Shown here piece by piece: positions 18,684 to 28,508 of a DNA stretch of 64,000 nucleotides (within the stretch, counting starts at the first letter, position 1; every line of letters starts with the position of its first letter). The notes under the pieces are model-generated. The model saw only the letters and a program-made list of their open reading frames with translations, was not told where the DNA came from and made no database searches. Both the position numbers and the translations under genes were made by a program. The stretch is from NCBI RefSeq assembly GCF_002812725.1, contig NZ_NMUN01000004.1, positions 930,001-994,000 of the forward strand, read 5' to 3'. Source of the stretch: Microbacterium sp. BR1. Lineage in GTDB: Bacteria; Actinomycetota; Actinomycetes; Actinomycetales; Microbacteriaceae.

Positions 18684-19640
18684 TCACTCACCATCCCGCA
18701 GGTAGGCACGGCGCGCGAGGTCCGCGACCCCGATCACGCCCGCGTCGTTGATCAGCTCGGCGACGGCGAACTCGGCGACGGGGCGATGCTCCGGAGCGGA
18801 CAACGCCGTCAGGTAGGCCTCGCGCACGGGCGCGAGCAGCCGCTCATCGAGCACCGAGACTCCCCCGCCGATCACGAAGATCTCGGGGTCCAGCACGGCG
18901 GCAAAGCTGCCGCACGCCTCGCCGAGCGACGCGGCGACCCGGCGTAGCGCCTGGAGCGCGCCCGGATCGTCGGCGAGAACGAGCTCGGCGATCGCCTGGC
19001 CGGACACCCGTCCGTCCGCACTACGGGCGGCGTCGAGGGCGGAACCGATACCGGATGCCTCGGCATCCGCGATCTCGTTGGCGATGCGGCGCAGGGCATT
19101 GCCCGACGCGTACTGCTCGAGGCATCCGTTTCGCCCGCAGCCGCACAGCAGACCGCCGGGCACGAGCCGGAGGTGCCCGAGCTCGCCGCCGATGCCGAAG
19201 CCCCCGCGGGAGAGCTCGCCGCCGGCGATGATCGCGCCACCGACCCCGGTACCCAGTGTCAGCATCGTCATGTGGGACCGACCCCGTCCGGCACCGAAGC
19301 GGAATTCGGCCCATCCCGCGGCATCCGCGTCGTTCTCGATCACGACCGCCAGGCCCGCGAGTTCCGAGATCCGGTCACGCAACGGCTCGTCACGCCACGC
19401 GATGTTCGGGGCGAAGCGCACGCGCGTGCGCTCACGATCCATGAAGCCGGCGGCGGCAACGCCCGCTGCTCGCGCATTCGTGCCGGCACGCAACTCGCCG
19501 ATCATGACCGCGACCGCATCCTCGATCGCGCGCGGGCCTTCGGGGGTGTCGACACGCCGCGCCTGCACGATCGTGCCGGACTCGTCAACCAGACCACCGG
19601 CGATCTTGGTTCCGCCGATGTCGATGCCGATCGAAAGCAC
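18684..19640 (-). CDS. ROK family sugar kinase, probable glucokinase
   Basis: A 318-residue cytoplasmic kinase. The N-terminal ATP loop is GIDIGGTKIAGG, the active-site region is ENDADAAGWAEF, and TLGTGVGGAII and GHLRLVPGG follow. The ROK zinc motif CGCGRNGCLEQYASG is intact. These fit glucokinase, though other hexoses cannot be excluded. GTG 19640 follows AAGGGGA with six bases between; in-frame codons further upstream are not supported. It leads the acyltransferase gene. Confidence 0.88.
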   Translation of the reverse strand: MLSIGIDIGGTKIAGGLVDESGTIVQARRVDTPEGPRAIEDAVAVMIGELRAGTNARAAGVAAAGFMDRERTRVRFAPNIAWRDEPLRDRISELAGLAVVIENDADAAGWAEFRFGAGRGRSHMTMLTLGTGVGGAIIAGGELSRGGFGIGGELGHLRLVPGGLLCGCGRNGCLEQYASGNALRRIANEIADAEASGIGSALDAARSADGRVSGQAIAELVLADDPGALQALRRVAASLGEACGSFAAVLDPEIFVIGGGVSVLDERLLAPVREAYLTALSAPEHRPVAEFAVAELINDAGVIGVADLARRAYLRDGE

Positions 19641-19802
19641 TCCCACTCCCCTTCGCGACCACGTGTGGCCCCGGACGGCCTCGTGCAGTCTAGCCGCGGA
19701 CCGGTCCGTAAACCGGGTCTCGATTCCCTGAGACCGAGTTCCACCAGAGGGTAGACTCGGGGCGAAGCCGACAACACCCCGGTGCCAAAGGAGCTGCCGA
19801 TA

Positions 19803-21635
19803 ATGAGTGCCGTCCAATTCGAGGTCCCCGCCGTCGTACCCGCGGACCCGAAAGCCAATGTGACCCATCTGCTCGAGGATCGCGTCGCGGCAACGCCCGA
19901 TCTCGCGCTCTTCGCCGTGCCGCAGGGCGACGGCTGGCGAGACATCACCGCGACGGAGTTCCGCCGTCAAGTTGTCGCGCTCGCGAAGGGACTCGCCGCA
20001 ACCGGGATCGAACCCGGAGACAAGGTCGGATTCCTCGCACGGACGACCTACGAGTGGACCCTGGTCGACTTCGCGCTGTTCTATGCGGGCGCCGTCATGG
20101 TGCCGATCTACGAGACGAGTTCACCTCACCAGATCCAGTGGATCCTCGAGGACTCGGGTGCCGTCGCGTGCATCGTCGAAGCCGCCGATCACGCCGCACG
20201 CCTCGATGAGGTCCGGGGCGACCTGCCCCTGATCCGCGAGGTGTGGCAGCTCGGCCTCGACGCCATCGACAAGCTCAGCGAACTCGGGGCCTCGGTCCCG
20301 GATGCCGAGATCGACCGCCGTCGCGGTATCGCGCAGGGCTCGGACATCGCGACGCTCATCTACACCTCGGGTTCGACGGGACGCCCGAAGGGATGCGTGC
20401 TGACGCACAGCAACTTCGTCGAGCTCTCGCGGAACGCCGCGGTCGCGCTGAAGGAGGTCGTGCAGACGCCCGGCGCCTCGACGCTGCTGTTCATCACGAC
20501 CGCGCACGTGTTCGCGCGCTTCATCTCGATCCTCGACGTGCACGCGGGCGTGAAGACCGGGCACCAGCCCGACACGAAGCAGCTCCTGCCCGCCCTCGGA
20601 TCCTTCAAGCCGACGTTCCTGCTGGCGGTGCCGCGGGTCTTCGAGAAGGTCTACAACTCGTCCGAGCAGAAGGCCGAGGCCGGCGGTAAGGGCAAGATCT
20701 TCCGCGCCGCCGCAGACACGGCCATCGAGCACTCGAAGCTGCTGCAGGACGGAAAGAAGATCCCGTTCGGGATGCGCATCAAGTTCGCGCTCTTCGATCG
20801 GCTCGTCTACAGCAAGCTCCGTGCCGCCATGGGCGGGCGCATCCAGTACGCCGTGTCGGGTTCGGCCCCGCTCGGGCCGCGATTGGGGCACTTCTTCCAC
20901 AGCCTCGGCATCGTCATCCTCGAGGGTTATGGCCTGACCGAGACCACCGCCCCCGCGACCGTCAACCTCGCGACCAAGTCGAAGATCGGCACGGTCGGCC
21001 CCGTCCTGCCGGGCGTCGGCATCCGCCTCGCCGAGGACGGCGAGGTCGAGGTGCGCGGCATCGACGTCTTCAAGGAGTACTGGCGCAACCCCGAGGCGAC
21101 CGCAGCCGCGTTCGATGGCGACTGGTTCAAGACCGGAGACCTCGGATCGTTCGACTCCGAGGGCTTCCTGACGATCACGGGCCGCAAGAAGGAGATCATC
21201 GTCACGGCCGGCGGCAAGAACGTCGCCCCGGCCGCGCTCGAGGATCCGATCCGCGCCAACCCGATCGTCGGTCAGGTCGTCGTGGTGGGCGACCAGAAGC
21301 CGTTCATCGCGGCGCTCGTCACCCTCGACTCGGAGATGCTGCCGACCTGGCTCGCGAACAACGGGCTGCCCGGCACCATGTCGCTCGACGAGGCCGCGAA
21401 GCACGATGCCGTGAAGGCCGAGGTTCAGCGCGCGATCGATACGGCGAACAGCCACGTGTCGCGGGCCGAGTCGATCCGCAAGTTCACGATCCTGCCGATC
21501 GAGTGGACCGAGGCGAGCGGCCATCTGACGCCGAAGATGTCGATCAAGCGCAACGTGATCGTGGAGGACTTCGCCGACGACATCGCCGAGATCTATCGCG
21601 AGCCCGTGGCGACGACGAACGTCACCCTGCCGTAG
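19803..21635 (+). CDS. fadD15: AMP-dependent long-chain fatty acid--CoA ligase
   Basis: A 610-residue acyl-CoA synthetase of the ANL family. The phosphate loop YTSGSTGRPKGCVLTHSN lies near residue 190, the adenylate motif EGYGLTETTAPA near 380, the motif TGDLGSFDSEGFLTITGRKK near 448, and the catalytic Lys in the C-terminal domain (LTPKMSIKRN). Length and order match FadD15 at the same position in M. tuberculosis. ATG 19803 follows AAAGGAG at 9 nt; an ATG seven codons earlier precedes that site. The stop is 13 nt from the convergent def gene. Confidence 0.92.
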   Translation: MSAVQFEVPAVVPADPKANVTHLLEDRVAATPDLALFAVPQGDGWRDITATEFRRQVVALAKGLAATGIEPGDKVGFLARTTYEWTLVDFALFYAGAVMVPIYETSSPHQIQWILEDSGAVACIVEAADHAARLDEVRGDLPLIREVWQLGLDAIDKLSELGASVPDAEIDRRRGIAQGSDIATLIYTSGSTGRPKGCVLTHSNFVELSRNAAVALKEVVQTPGASTLLFITTAHVFARFISILDVHAGVKTGHQPDTKQLLPALGSFKPTFLLAVPRVFEKVYNSSEQKAEAGGKGKIFRAAADTAIEHSKLLQDGKKIPFGMRIKFALFDRLVYSKLRAAMGGRIQYAVSGSAPLGPRLGHFFHSLGIVILEGYGLTETTAPATVNLATKSKIGTVGPVLPGVGIRLAEDGEVEVRGIDVFKEYWRNPEATAAAFDGDWFKTGDLGSFDSEGFLTITGRKKEIIVTAGGKNVAPAALEDPIRANPIVGQVVVVGDQKPFIAALVTLDSEMLPTWLANNGLPGTMSLDEAAKHDAVKAEVQRAIDTANSHVSRAESIRKFTILPIEWTEASGHLTPKMSIKRNVIVEDFADDIAEIYREPVATTNVTLP

Positions 21636-21648
21636 GACGCGTTCCGGG

Positions 21649-22140
21649 CTAGAACCAGGAAGACTCGCGCACCTCGCGCATCGCCACGCGGCGACGCTCG
21701 GGCGTGAGCCGATCCAGGTACAGCGTGCCGTCGAGGTGATCGGTCTCGTGCTGCAGGGCCTGCGCGAGCAGACCCTCGCCCTCGAGGACCACGGGCTCAC
21801 CGTCGAGGTCGATGCCCTCGACCCGTGCCCACGGGTACCGGATCGCCGGGTGCCAGAGGCCGGGAACCGACAGGCATCCCTCGTCCACGGGTACCGGCTC
21901 ACCCCGCACCTCGACGAGGACCGGATTCAGGACGTACCCGATATCGCCGTCGATGTTGTAGCTGAACGCGCGCAAGCCGACGCCGATCTGCGGCGCGGCG
22001 ACGCCGGCGCGTCCCGGAGGCTCGACCGTGTCGATCAGGTCACGCACCAGAGCACGGACGCTCTCATCGATCTCGCCGATCTCGGCCGCATGCGCCTTGA
22101 GCACGGGATCGCCGAAGAGGCGGATGTCTCGCACAGCCAT
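21649..22140 (-). CDS. def: Peptide deformylase
   Basis: Removes the formyl group from nascent proteins. The 163 residues show all three family motifs: motif I as [11 protein letters not shown] (Arg in the place of the usual Gly before AG), motif [10 protein letters not shown] with the metal Cys, and motif [12 protein letters not shown] with HExxH. The metal ligands are intact, so activity is expected. The start lies 6 nt after the MinD-like stop, and the gene probably shares its transcript. Confidence 0.93.
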   Translation of the reverse strand: MAVRDIRLFGDPVLKAHAAEIGEIDESVRALVRDLIDTVEPPGRAGVAAPQIGVGLRAFSYNIDGDIGYVLNPVLVEVRGEPVPVDEGCLSVPGLWHPAIRYPWARVEGIDLDGEPVVLEGEGLLAQALQHETDHLDGTLYLDRLTPERRRVAMREVRESSWF

Positions 22141-22146
22141 GGCGCG

Positions 22147-23907
22147 TCAGGCCGCCGTCGATACGGACTGCAGACCCTCGACGACCTTGGCGGCCAGTTC
22201 GCGAGCGGCCGCGCGCGTGGCCGGCTGCAGGTCGCGGAACACGATCGCGCCCCCGGTCGCGAGCTGCGGGTCGTACGGCATACGCAGCACGTCGCGCACG
22301 CGAGTGCGGAAGTGCGCCTCGAGCTCGTCCTGACGCACCGGCGACGTTCCGGGCGATGACATGTTGAGGACGACGATGGCGCTCCGCACCCGATCCTCGT
22401 ACCCGTTCGCCTCCAGCCACGTGAGCGTCTCGGATGCGAGCCGCGCCTCGTCGATGCTACGACCCGCGACGACGATCAGCCGGTCGGCACGCTCGAGCGT
22501 TGCCCCCATGACCGAGTGGACGATACCGGTGCCGGTGTCGGTCAGCACGACCGAGTAGTAGTGCGCCGCCACCTCGGCGACCGCGCGATACTCGTCACCG
22601 CTGAACGCCTCGGCGATGTGCGGGTCGGTGTCGGAGGCCAAGACATCCAAACGTGTCTCGTCGCGGGCGACGATCGCCGAGACGTCGTTGTAGCCGCGTA
22701 GGTTGTCGCGCTCGCGAACGAGATCACGGACGGTCCGGCCGCTGCGTCGCGCGATGCGCTCGGCGAGGGTACCGCGATCGGGGTTGGCATCGACGGCGAT
22801 GACCCGATCGTCACGGGCGTCGGCGAGGGCCTGTCCGAGAAGGGTCGTGATGGTCGTCTTGCCCACGCCGCCCTTGCGCGAGACGACGGCGACGAACCGG
22901 GCGCCGCCCCCGGGCAGGGCCGCGGCGATGCGACGATCGAGGGCCTTGCGGGCGCGCGCCCGCTTGCCGTCGCCGACGTTGAGCTTGCCGCCGGTCACCG
23001 AGTAGAGCAGGTGCTGCCAGACCCCCTCGGGCTCGGGGCGCGCGATCTGTGCCGGGTCGAGCAGTCGATCGGCGGTGAGCAGATCGGATGTCTCGCGCTC
23101 CGAGACACCCGCGATGTCGCCGATTCTGCGCGAGGCCAGCACGGGTGCGTCGGCGGCTGAGGTGCGTGCGACTTCACGACGCTCGGCGGGCTGGGAGGCC
23201 GGGGCGGTCCCATCGTTCACGGGAGTCTCCTTCTCGTCCGGCGCGTCATCCACCGGTGCATCGAGATCGTCGTCGGTCGCGGCGTCCCCGTGGGGCGCTG
23301 CGGGGGCGGACTCGAAGCCGGTCGGCTCGAATCCGGTCGTCTCGGCATCGTCCAGGGGGAGATCGTCGATGTCGACGTCCTCGAACGAGGCATCCTCCGT
23401 GGTGAGGTCCTCGGATCCGGCACCGAGCGGGATGTCCTCGGGAAAACCGTCCTCGATACGACTGTCCTCGCTGGGGCTGTCTTCGCTGGGGCTGTGCTCG
23501 ATGGGGCTGTCCTCGATGGGACTGTCCTCCATAGCGCCGGCCTCGAGGGGCATGTCCTCGACGGACGCCTCGTCCGGCACGACGCCGTCGAGGTCTTCCG
23601 TCGAATCGTCGCCCTCTGCCGAGACCTCCACCGCGGCCTCTTCGATCGCGACGTCGTCAGCGACCTCATCGGTCGGCGCCTGCTGCTCGACGGCGGGCAG
23701 ATCGATCGTCACGAATCCGCCCGCGAAGGCGATGTCGCCCTCCACGATGTCCTCGTCGTCCTCTTCTTCCGCGGGAAGCGTGATATTGACGTGCGCCGTC
23801 TGCGTGCCGAGCAATCCGATGCCCGATGTCTCGACAGATGGCACGTCGTCGAGGATCCCGTTATCTGGGTCGTCGGTGCCGCTCGGATCTTTGCCGTGAG
23901 GCGTCAC
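22147..23907 (-). CDS. MinD/ParA-type ATPase with a long acidic N-terminal region
   Basis: The 586-residue protein has two parts. Residues 1 to about 300 are disordered and very rich in Asp, Glu, Ser and Pro, with four exact five-residue repeats of the type EDSP(I/S). Residues from about 330 form a deviant Walker ATPase: VSRKGGVGKTTITTLLG, AVDANPDRGTLAERI, and VVLTDTGTGIVHSVM. Such proteins occur in actinobacteria without known function; membrane, septum or secretion roles are possible. GTG 23907 follows CCGGAG. The gene sits between pyc and def. Confidence 0.78.
   Translation of the reverse strand: MTPHGKDPSGTDDPDNGILDDVPSVETSGIGLLGTQTAHVNITLPAEEEDDEDIVEGDIAFAGGFVTIDLPAVEQQAPTDEVADDVAIEEAAVEVSAEGDDSTEDLDGVVPDEASVEDMPLEAGAMEDSPIEDSPIEHSPSEDSPSEDSRIEDGFPEDIPLGAGSEDLTTEDASFEDVDIDDLPLDDAETTGFEPTGFESAPAAPHGDAATDDDLDAPVDDAPDEKETPVNDGTAPASQPAERREVARTSAADAPVLASRRIGDIAGVSERETSDLLTADRLLDPAQIARPEPEGVWQHLLYSVTGGKLNVGDGKRARARKALDRRIAAALPGGGARFVAVVSRKGGVGKTTITTLLGQALADARDDRVIAVDANPDRGTLAERIARRSGRTVRDLVRERDNLRGYNDVSAIVARDETRLDVLASDTDPHIAEAFSGDEYRAVAEVAAHYYSVVLTDTGTGIVHSVMGATLERADRLIVVAGRSIDEARLASETLTWLEANGYEDRVRSAIVVLNMSSPGTSPVRQDELEAHFRTRVRDVLRMPYDPQLATGGAIVFRDLQPATRAAARELAAKVVEGLQSVSTAA
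23462..23530. repeat. 15-bp tandem repeat inside the MinD-like gene
   Basis: Four units of CTGTCCTCGCTGGGG type (plus strand) with one to three changes each, then a 9-nt partial copy. Each unit encodes five residues, so copy change keeps the frame. Confidence 0.88.
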
Positions 23908-23952
23908 TGGAACTCCGGACCTTGCAGTTGGGGGGATGGTACTCGCCCCAGA

Positions 23953-26900
23953 TTACTGCGCCGGGCGCACCACGACCAAAAGGTCTCCCGCCTCGACCTG
24001 CTGGGTTGCGCCGATCGCAAGGCGCTCGATCACGCCATCGATGGGCGACGTGATGGCCGCCTCCATCTTCATCGCTTCGATCGAGGCGACCGCCTGGCCC
24101 GCGTGAACCGACTCGCCCACAGACGCTTTCACCGTGACCACACCCGAGAACGGAGCCGCGACCTGGCCGGGCTTGGTCGTGTCGGCCTTCTCCGCCTGCC
24201 GGGCCTCGACCGAGATGCTCCGGTCGCGCACGAACACCGGACGCAGCTGGCCGTTGAGTGTCGTCATGACCGTGCGCATGCCCTTGTCGTCGGCCGCACC
24301 GATCGCCTCGAGCCCGACCAGCAGACGCACACCCCGCTCGATCTCGACCGCGTGCTCTTCGCCCGGGACGAGGCCGTAGAGGTAGTCGGAGGTGTCCAGC
24401 AGCGAGACATCGCCGAAGACCTCGCGCACCTGCGCGAACTGGCGGGTCGGCACGGGGAAGAGCAGACGGTTCAGCGCTTCGCGTCGAGCCGCGGCGTCGC
24501 CGGCCAGAGCCTCGGAATCCGCCGCGGACAGGGGTTCGACCTCGATCTTCACGGTGCGCCCGGCCAGCACGGCCGTGCGGAAGGGCTCGGGCCATCCGCC
24601 CGGCAGATCTCCGAGCTCGCCCGCCATGAATCCGACGACGGAGTCGGGGATGTCGTAGTTCTGCGGGTTGGCCTCGAAGTCGGCCGGGTCGGCCTTCACC
24701 GCCGCGAGATGCAGGGCGAGATCGCCGACGACCTTCGACGACGGCGTCACCTTGGGGATGCGGCCGAGGATGCCGTTGGCCGCGGCATACATGTCCTCGA
24801 TCAGTTCGAAGTCATCCGCGAGGCCCAGGGCGATCGCCTGCTGACGCAGGTTCGAGAGCTGACCGCCGGGGATCTCGTGCCGGTACACGCGGCCCGTGGG
24901 CCCCGGCAACCCGGATTCGAACGGGGCGTACAGGTGGCGCACGGCCTCCCAGTACGGCTCGAGGTCGGCGACCGCATCCAGGTCGAGGCCGGTGTCGCGC
25001 TCGGTGTGCGCGAGAGCAGCGACCAGCGACGAGAGTGACGGCTGGCTGGTCGTCCCCGCCATGGGGGCGGATGCCGCATCCACCGCGTCCGCACCGGCGG
25101 CACTCGCCGCGAGGAGCGTTGCGAGCTGCCCACCCGGGGTGTCGTGCGTGTGCACGTGGACGGGCAGGTCGAAGCGCGCCCGCAGAGCGGACACGAGGCG
25201 TGAGGCGGCTTCGGGACGCAGAAGCCCGGCCATGTCCTTGATCGCGAGGACGTGGGCACCGGCATCCACGATCTGCTCGGCGAGGCGCAGGTAGTAGTCG
25301 AGGGTGTACAGGTCCTCGTCCGGGTTGAGGAGGTCGCCCGTGTAGCAGACCGCCACTTCCGCGACCGCCGAGCCCGTCGCCAGGACGGCGTCGATCGCGG
25401 GTCGCATCTGCGCAACGTCGTTCAGAGCGTCGAAGATGCGGAAGATGTCTACGCCGGTCGCCGCGGCTTCGCGCACGAACGCATCCGTCACCTCGGTCGG
25501 GTACGGGGTGTAGCCGACCGTGTTGCGGCCACGCAGGAGCATCTGGATCGGGACGTTCGGCAGGGCCTCGCGCAGACGCTCCAGCCGCTCCCAGGGGTCC
25601 TCGCCGAGGAATCGGAGAGCCACGTCGTAGGTCGCCCCGCCCCACGCCTCGACCGAGAACAGACCGGGGGTCAGTCGCGCCACGTACGGCGCGACGGCGA
25701 CGAGGTCACGCGTGCGAACACGGGTCGCGAGCAAGGACTGGTGCGCGTCCCGGAAGGTCGTGTCGGTGACCGCGAGGGGCTTCTGTTCGCGTAGCGCGAG
25801 GGCGAATCCCGTCGGGCCCAGCTCGAGCAGACGCTGGCGCCCCGCGGGCGGGGCGGGCGCACTCAGGTCGATCGGCGGGAGCTTCATCGCCGGGTCGATC
25901 GACAGGGGGTTCTCACCGTTCGGCTTGTTGACCGTGACGTCGACGAGCCAGTTCAGCAGGCGCGTCCCGCGGTCCTTCGACTCGCGTCCCCGCAGCAATT
26001 GGGGACGCTCGTCGATGAACGACGTGGCGATGTCTCCGGCGACGAACGAGGGGTCATCGAGCACGGCCTGCAAGAACGGGATGTTGGTCGAGACGCCGCG
26101 GATGCGGAACTCGGCCAGAGCCCGCCGTGCCCGCGAGACCGCGGCCGGGAAGTCGCGCCCGCGGCAGGTGAGCTTCGCGAGCATCGAGTCGAAGTGGGGG
26201 CTGACCTGCGAACCGGCCGCGGTCGTCCCACCGTCGAGACGGATGCCGGCGCCGCCGGGCGAACGGTACGTCGTGATCTTGCCCGTGTCGGGTCGGAAAC
26301 CCTGCGTCGGGTCCTCCGTCGTGATGCGGCACTGCAGCGCCGCGCCCCGCAGGCGGATGTCGGCCTGCTCGAGACCCAGGTCTGCCAGGGTCTCGCCCGC
26401 GGCGATGCGCATCTGGGTCTGGACGAGATCGACATCCGTCACCTCTTCGGTGACCGTGTGCTCGACCTGGATGCGCGGGTTCATCTCGATGAAGACGTGC
26501 GTGCCCGCGCGCTCCCCCTCGGTGTCGACGAGGAACTCGACCGTGCCGGCGTTGACGTAGCCGATCGACTCGGCGAAGGCGACGGCGTCACGGTGCAGCT
26601 TCTGGCGCAGTTCCTCGTCGAGGTTCGGCGCGGGCGCGATCTCGATCACCTTCTGGTGCCGGCGCTGCACCGAGCAGTCCCGCTCGAAGAGGTGGACGGT
26701 GTGCCCGGCCTGATCGGCGAGGATCTGCACCTCGATGTGACGGGGCCGGACGACGGCCTGCTCGAGGAACATGCGCGGGTCACCGAACGCGCTGTCGGCC
26801 TCGCGCATCGCCTCGGCGAGAGCCGGGGCCAACTCCTCCTTGGTCTCGACGCGGCGCATCCCGCGCCCGCCGCCGCCGGCGACGGCCTTGGCGAACAGCG

Positions 26901-27360
26901 GGAATCCGATTCCGTCCGCCTGTGCGAGAAGCTCGTCGACATCCGCCGATGCTTCGGTCGACGCGAGCACCTGCACCCCGGCGGCTATCGCGTGGTGCTT
27001 GGCGGTGACCTTGTTGCCGGCCATCTCGAGCACCCGCGCGGGCGGCCCGATGAAGGCGATGCCGTTGGCGCTCGCACGCTCGGCCAGATCCGGGTTCTCC
27101 GACAGGAATCCGTAACCGGGATAGATCGCATCGCAGCCGCTCTCGAGAGCGACGCGGATGATCTCGTCCACATCGAGGTAGGCACGCACGGGATGACCGC
27201 GCTCGCCGATCTCGTAGGCCTCGTCGGCCTTCAAACGATGCAGCGAGTTGCGATCCTCGTAGGGATAGACGGCAACCGTGCGCGCGCCCACCTCATAGGC
27301 GGCCCGAAAGGCGCGTATGGCGATTTCACCACGATTCGCGACAAGGATCTTGCGGAACAT
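23953..27360 (-). CDS. pyc: Pyruvate carboxylase
   Basis: Carboxylates pyruvate to oxaloacetate to refill the TCA cycle. The 1135 residues form the full single-chain enzyme: biotin carboxylase from residue 1 (FRKILVANRGEIAIRAF, ATP loop AGGGGRGMR), carboxyltransferase from about 530 (DTTFRDAHQSLLATRVRT, and HTHDTPGGQ for metal binding), then the biotin carrier with EAMKMEA and K1098 as the biotin site. ATG 27360 is clear. The divergent parA begins 70 nt away. Confidence 0.97.
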   Translation of the reverse strand: MFRKILVANRGEIAIRAFRAAYEVGARTVAVYPYEDRNSLHRLKADEAYEIGERGHPVRAYLDVDEIIRVALESGCDAIYPGYGFLSENPDLAERASANGIAFIGPPARVLEMAGNKVTAKHHAIAAGVQVLASTEASADVDELLAQADGIGFPLFAKAVAGGGGRGMRRVETKEELAPALAEAMREADSAFGDPRMFLEQAVVRPRHIEVQILADQAGHTVHLFERDCSVQRRHQKVIEIAPAPNLDEELRQKLHRDAVAFAESIGYVNAGTVEFLVDTEGERAGTHVFIEMNPRIQVEHTVTEEVTDVDLVQTQMRIAAGETLADLGLEQADIRLRGAALQCRITTEDPTQGFRPDTGKITTYRSPGGAGIRLDGGTTAAGSQVSPHFDSMLAKLTCRGRDFPAAVSRARRALAEFRIRGVSTNIPFLQAVLDDPSFVAGDIATSFIDERPQLLRGRESKDRGTRLLNWLVDVTVNKPNGENPLSIDPAMKLPPIDLSAPAPPAGRQRLLELGPTGFALALREQKPLAVTDTTFRDAHQSLLATRVRTRDLVAVAPYVARLTPGLFSVEAWGGATYDVALRFLGEDPWERLERLREALPNVPIQMLLRGRNTVGYTPYPTEVTDAFVREAAATGVDIFRIFDALNDVAQMRPAIDAVLATGSAVAEVAVCYTGDLLNPDEDLYTLDYYLRLAEQIVDAGAHVLAIKDMAGLLRPEAASRLVSALRARFDLPVHVHTHDTPGGQLATLLAASAAGADAVDAASAPMAGTTSQPSLSSLVAALAHTERDTGLDLDAVADLEPYWEAVRHLYAPFESGLPGPTGRVYRHEIPGGQLSNLRQQAIALGLADDFELIEDMYAAANGILGRIPKVTPSSKVVGDLALHLAAVKADPADFEANPQNYDIPDSVVGFMAGELGDLPGGWPEPFRTAVLAGRTVKIEVEPLSAADSEALAGDAAARREALNRLLFPVPTRQFAQVREVFGDVSLLDTSDYLYGLVPGEEHAVEIERGVRLLVGLEAIGAADDKGMRTVMTTLNGQLRPVFVRDRSISVEARQAEKADTTKPGQVAAPFSGVVTVKASVGESVHAGQAVASIEAMKMEAAITSPIDGVIERLAIGATQQVEAGDLLVVVRPAQ

Positions 27361-27416
27361 GACACCTCACAACTTCGGCGCGTCGACCTGAGTGTGTTCC
27401 ACAGCCTAGGGGACGG

Positions 27417-27422
27417 TAACGT
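27417..27422 (+). promoter_or_regulatory. Possible -10 element of the parA-like gene
   Basis: TAACGT ends 8 nt before GTG 27431; TAGACG in the same stretch is an alternative. Confidence 0.4.
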
Positions 27423-27430
27423 AGACGATT

Positions 27431-28240
27431 GTGCACGTACTCAGCGTCAGCTCCCTCAAGGGCGGGGTCGGAAAGACCACCGTGACGCTCGGGCTTGCCT
27501 CCGCGGCATTCGCCCGGGGCGTCCGAACACTCGTCGTCGACCTCGACCCGCAGTCGGATGTCTCGACCGGCATGGACATCCAGGTCGCCGGCCGTCTCAA
27601 CGTCGCCGATGTGCTCGGCAACCCCAAGGAGAAGGTCGTCCGCCAGGCGATCACGTCGAGCGGGTGGGCGAAGGTCCACCCCGGCACGATCGATGTGCTG
27701 ATCGGCAGCCCCTCGGCCATCAACTTCGACGGGCCGCACCCGAGCGTCCGCGATGTCTGGAAGCTCGAAGAAGCCCTCGCCACGATCGAGGCCGACTACG
27801 ACCTCGTGCTCGTCGACTGCGCCCCGTCGCTCAATGCCCTCACGCGCACGGCGTGGGCCGCGAGCGATCGTGTGATCGTCGTGTCCGAACCCGGCCTGTT
27901 CTCGGTCGCCGCCGCTGACCGTGCCCTGCGCGCGATCGAAGAGATCCGCCGTGGTCTGTCGCCCCGGCTCCAGCCGCTCGGAATCGTCGTCAACCGCGTG
28001 CGGCCCCAGTCGATCGAGCACCAGTTCCGCATCAAAGAGCTGCGGGACATGTTCGGCCCCCTCGTGCTGTCCCCCCAGCTGCCCGAGCGCACGTCGCTGC
28101 AGCAGGCACAGGGCGCCGCGAAGCCTCTGCACATCTGGCCCGGCGACTCGGCTCAGGAGCTCGCGGCCGACTTCGACGCACTGCTCGATCGTGTCATGCG
28201 CACCGGCCGCATTCCGGTTCCCGGCGACGCCCGCATCTGA
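27431..28240 (+). CDS. Orphan ParA family ATPase
   Basis: A 269-residue ATPase with SSLKGGVGKTTVTLGLA at the N-terminus, VVDLDPQSDVSTGM (Walker A') and DLVLVDCAPSLN (Walker B). No ParB gene or parS site is next to it. Orphan ParA proteins upstream of the GarA/FtsR block are found in other actinobacteria, where partition or positioning roles are proposed. GTG 27431 has no ribosome site. It ends before a repeat-rich gap that faces the convergent merR gene. Confidence 0.86.
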   Translation: MHVLSVSSLKGGVGKTTVTLGLASAAFARGVRTLVVDLDPQSDVSTGMDIQVAGRLNVADVLGNPKEKVVRQAITSSGWAKVHPGTIDVLIGSPSAINFDGPHPSVRDVWKLEEALATIEADYDLVLVDCAPSLNALTRTAWAASDRVIVVSEPGLFSVAAADRALRAIEEIRRGLSPRLQPLGIVVNRVRPQSIEHQFRIKELRDMFGPLVLSPQLPERTSLQQAQGAAKPLHIWPGDSAQELAADFDALLDRVMRTGRIPVPGDARI

Positions 28241-28271
28241 CCTCGGGTCGTACCCGGCCGCGTCATGTCGA

Positions 28272-28343
28272 CTCGCCGCTGCGCTCCGACCCAGCCTCGC
28301 CGCTGCGCTCCGACCCAGCCTCACCGCTGGGCTCCGACCCGAC
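28272..28343. repeat. 24-bp tandem repeat, three copies
   Basis: CTCGCCGCTGCGCTCCGACC-type units: copies 1 and 2 are identical and copy 3 has three changes. They lie just past the parA stop with no open frame of interest. Confidence 0.85.
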
Positions 28344-28364
28344 CCCGCCGCCCACCCGTTGCGT

Positions 28365-28434
28365 GTCCCACTTTCGCACTGTCGCGTCCCACTTTGCGTC
28401 GGTAACCGACCCCCATACCGAGCGTAAGTGGGAC
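28365..28434. repeat. Direct and inverted copies of GTCCCACTT between convergent genes
   Basis: GTCCCACTTT occurs at 28365 and 28386, and the inverse AAGTGGGAC at 28426. The second and third copies can pair across about 30 nt. It may work as a terminator for the convergent parA and merR transcripts. Confidence 0.6.
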
Positions 28435-28508
28435 ATCGTCTGTCCGGCGGCGGCGCATCACCCTGGCGCGACGAAGAGACCGCTGCGTGCTGACCGGAAG
28501 GGCTGGGG

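Noticed and set aside
25999..27918. Long plus-strand open frame opposite pyruvate carboxylase
   Set aside because: It is a shadow of pyc; composition is Arg/Gly/Asp-rich with no domain.
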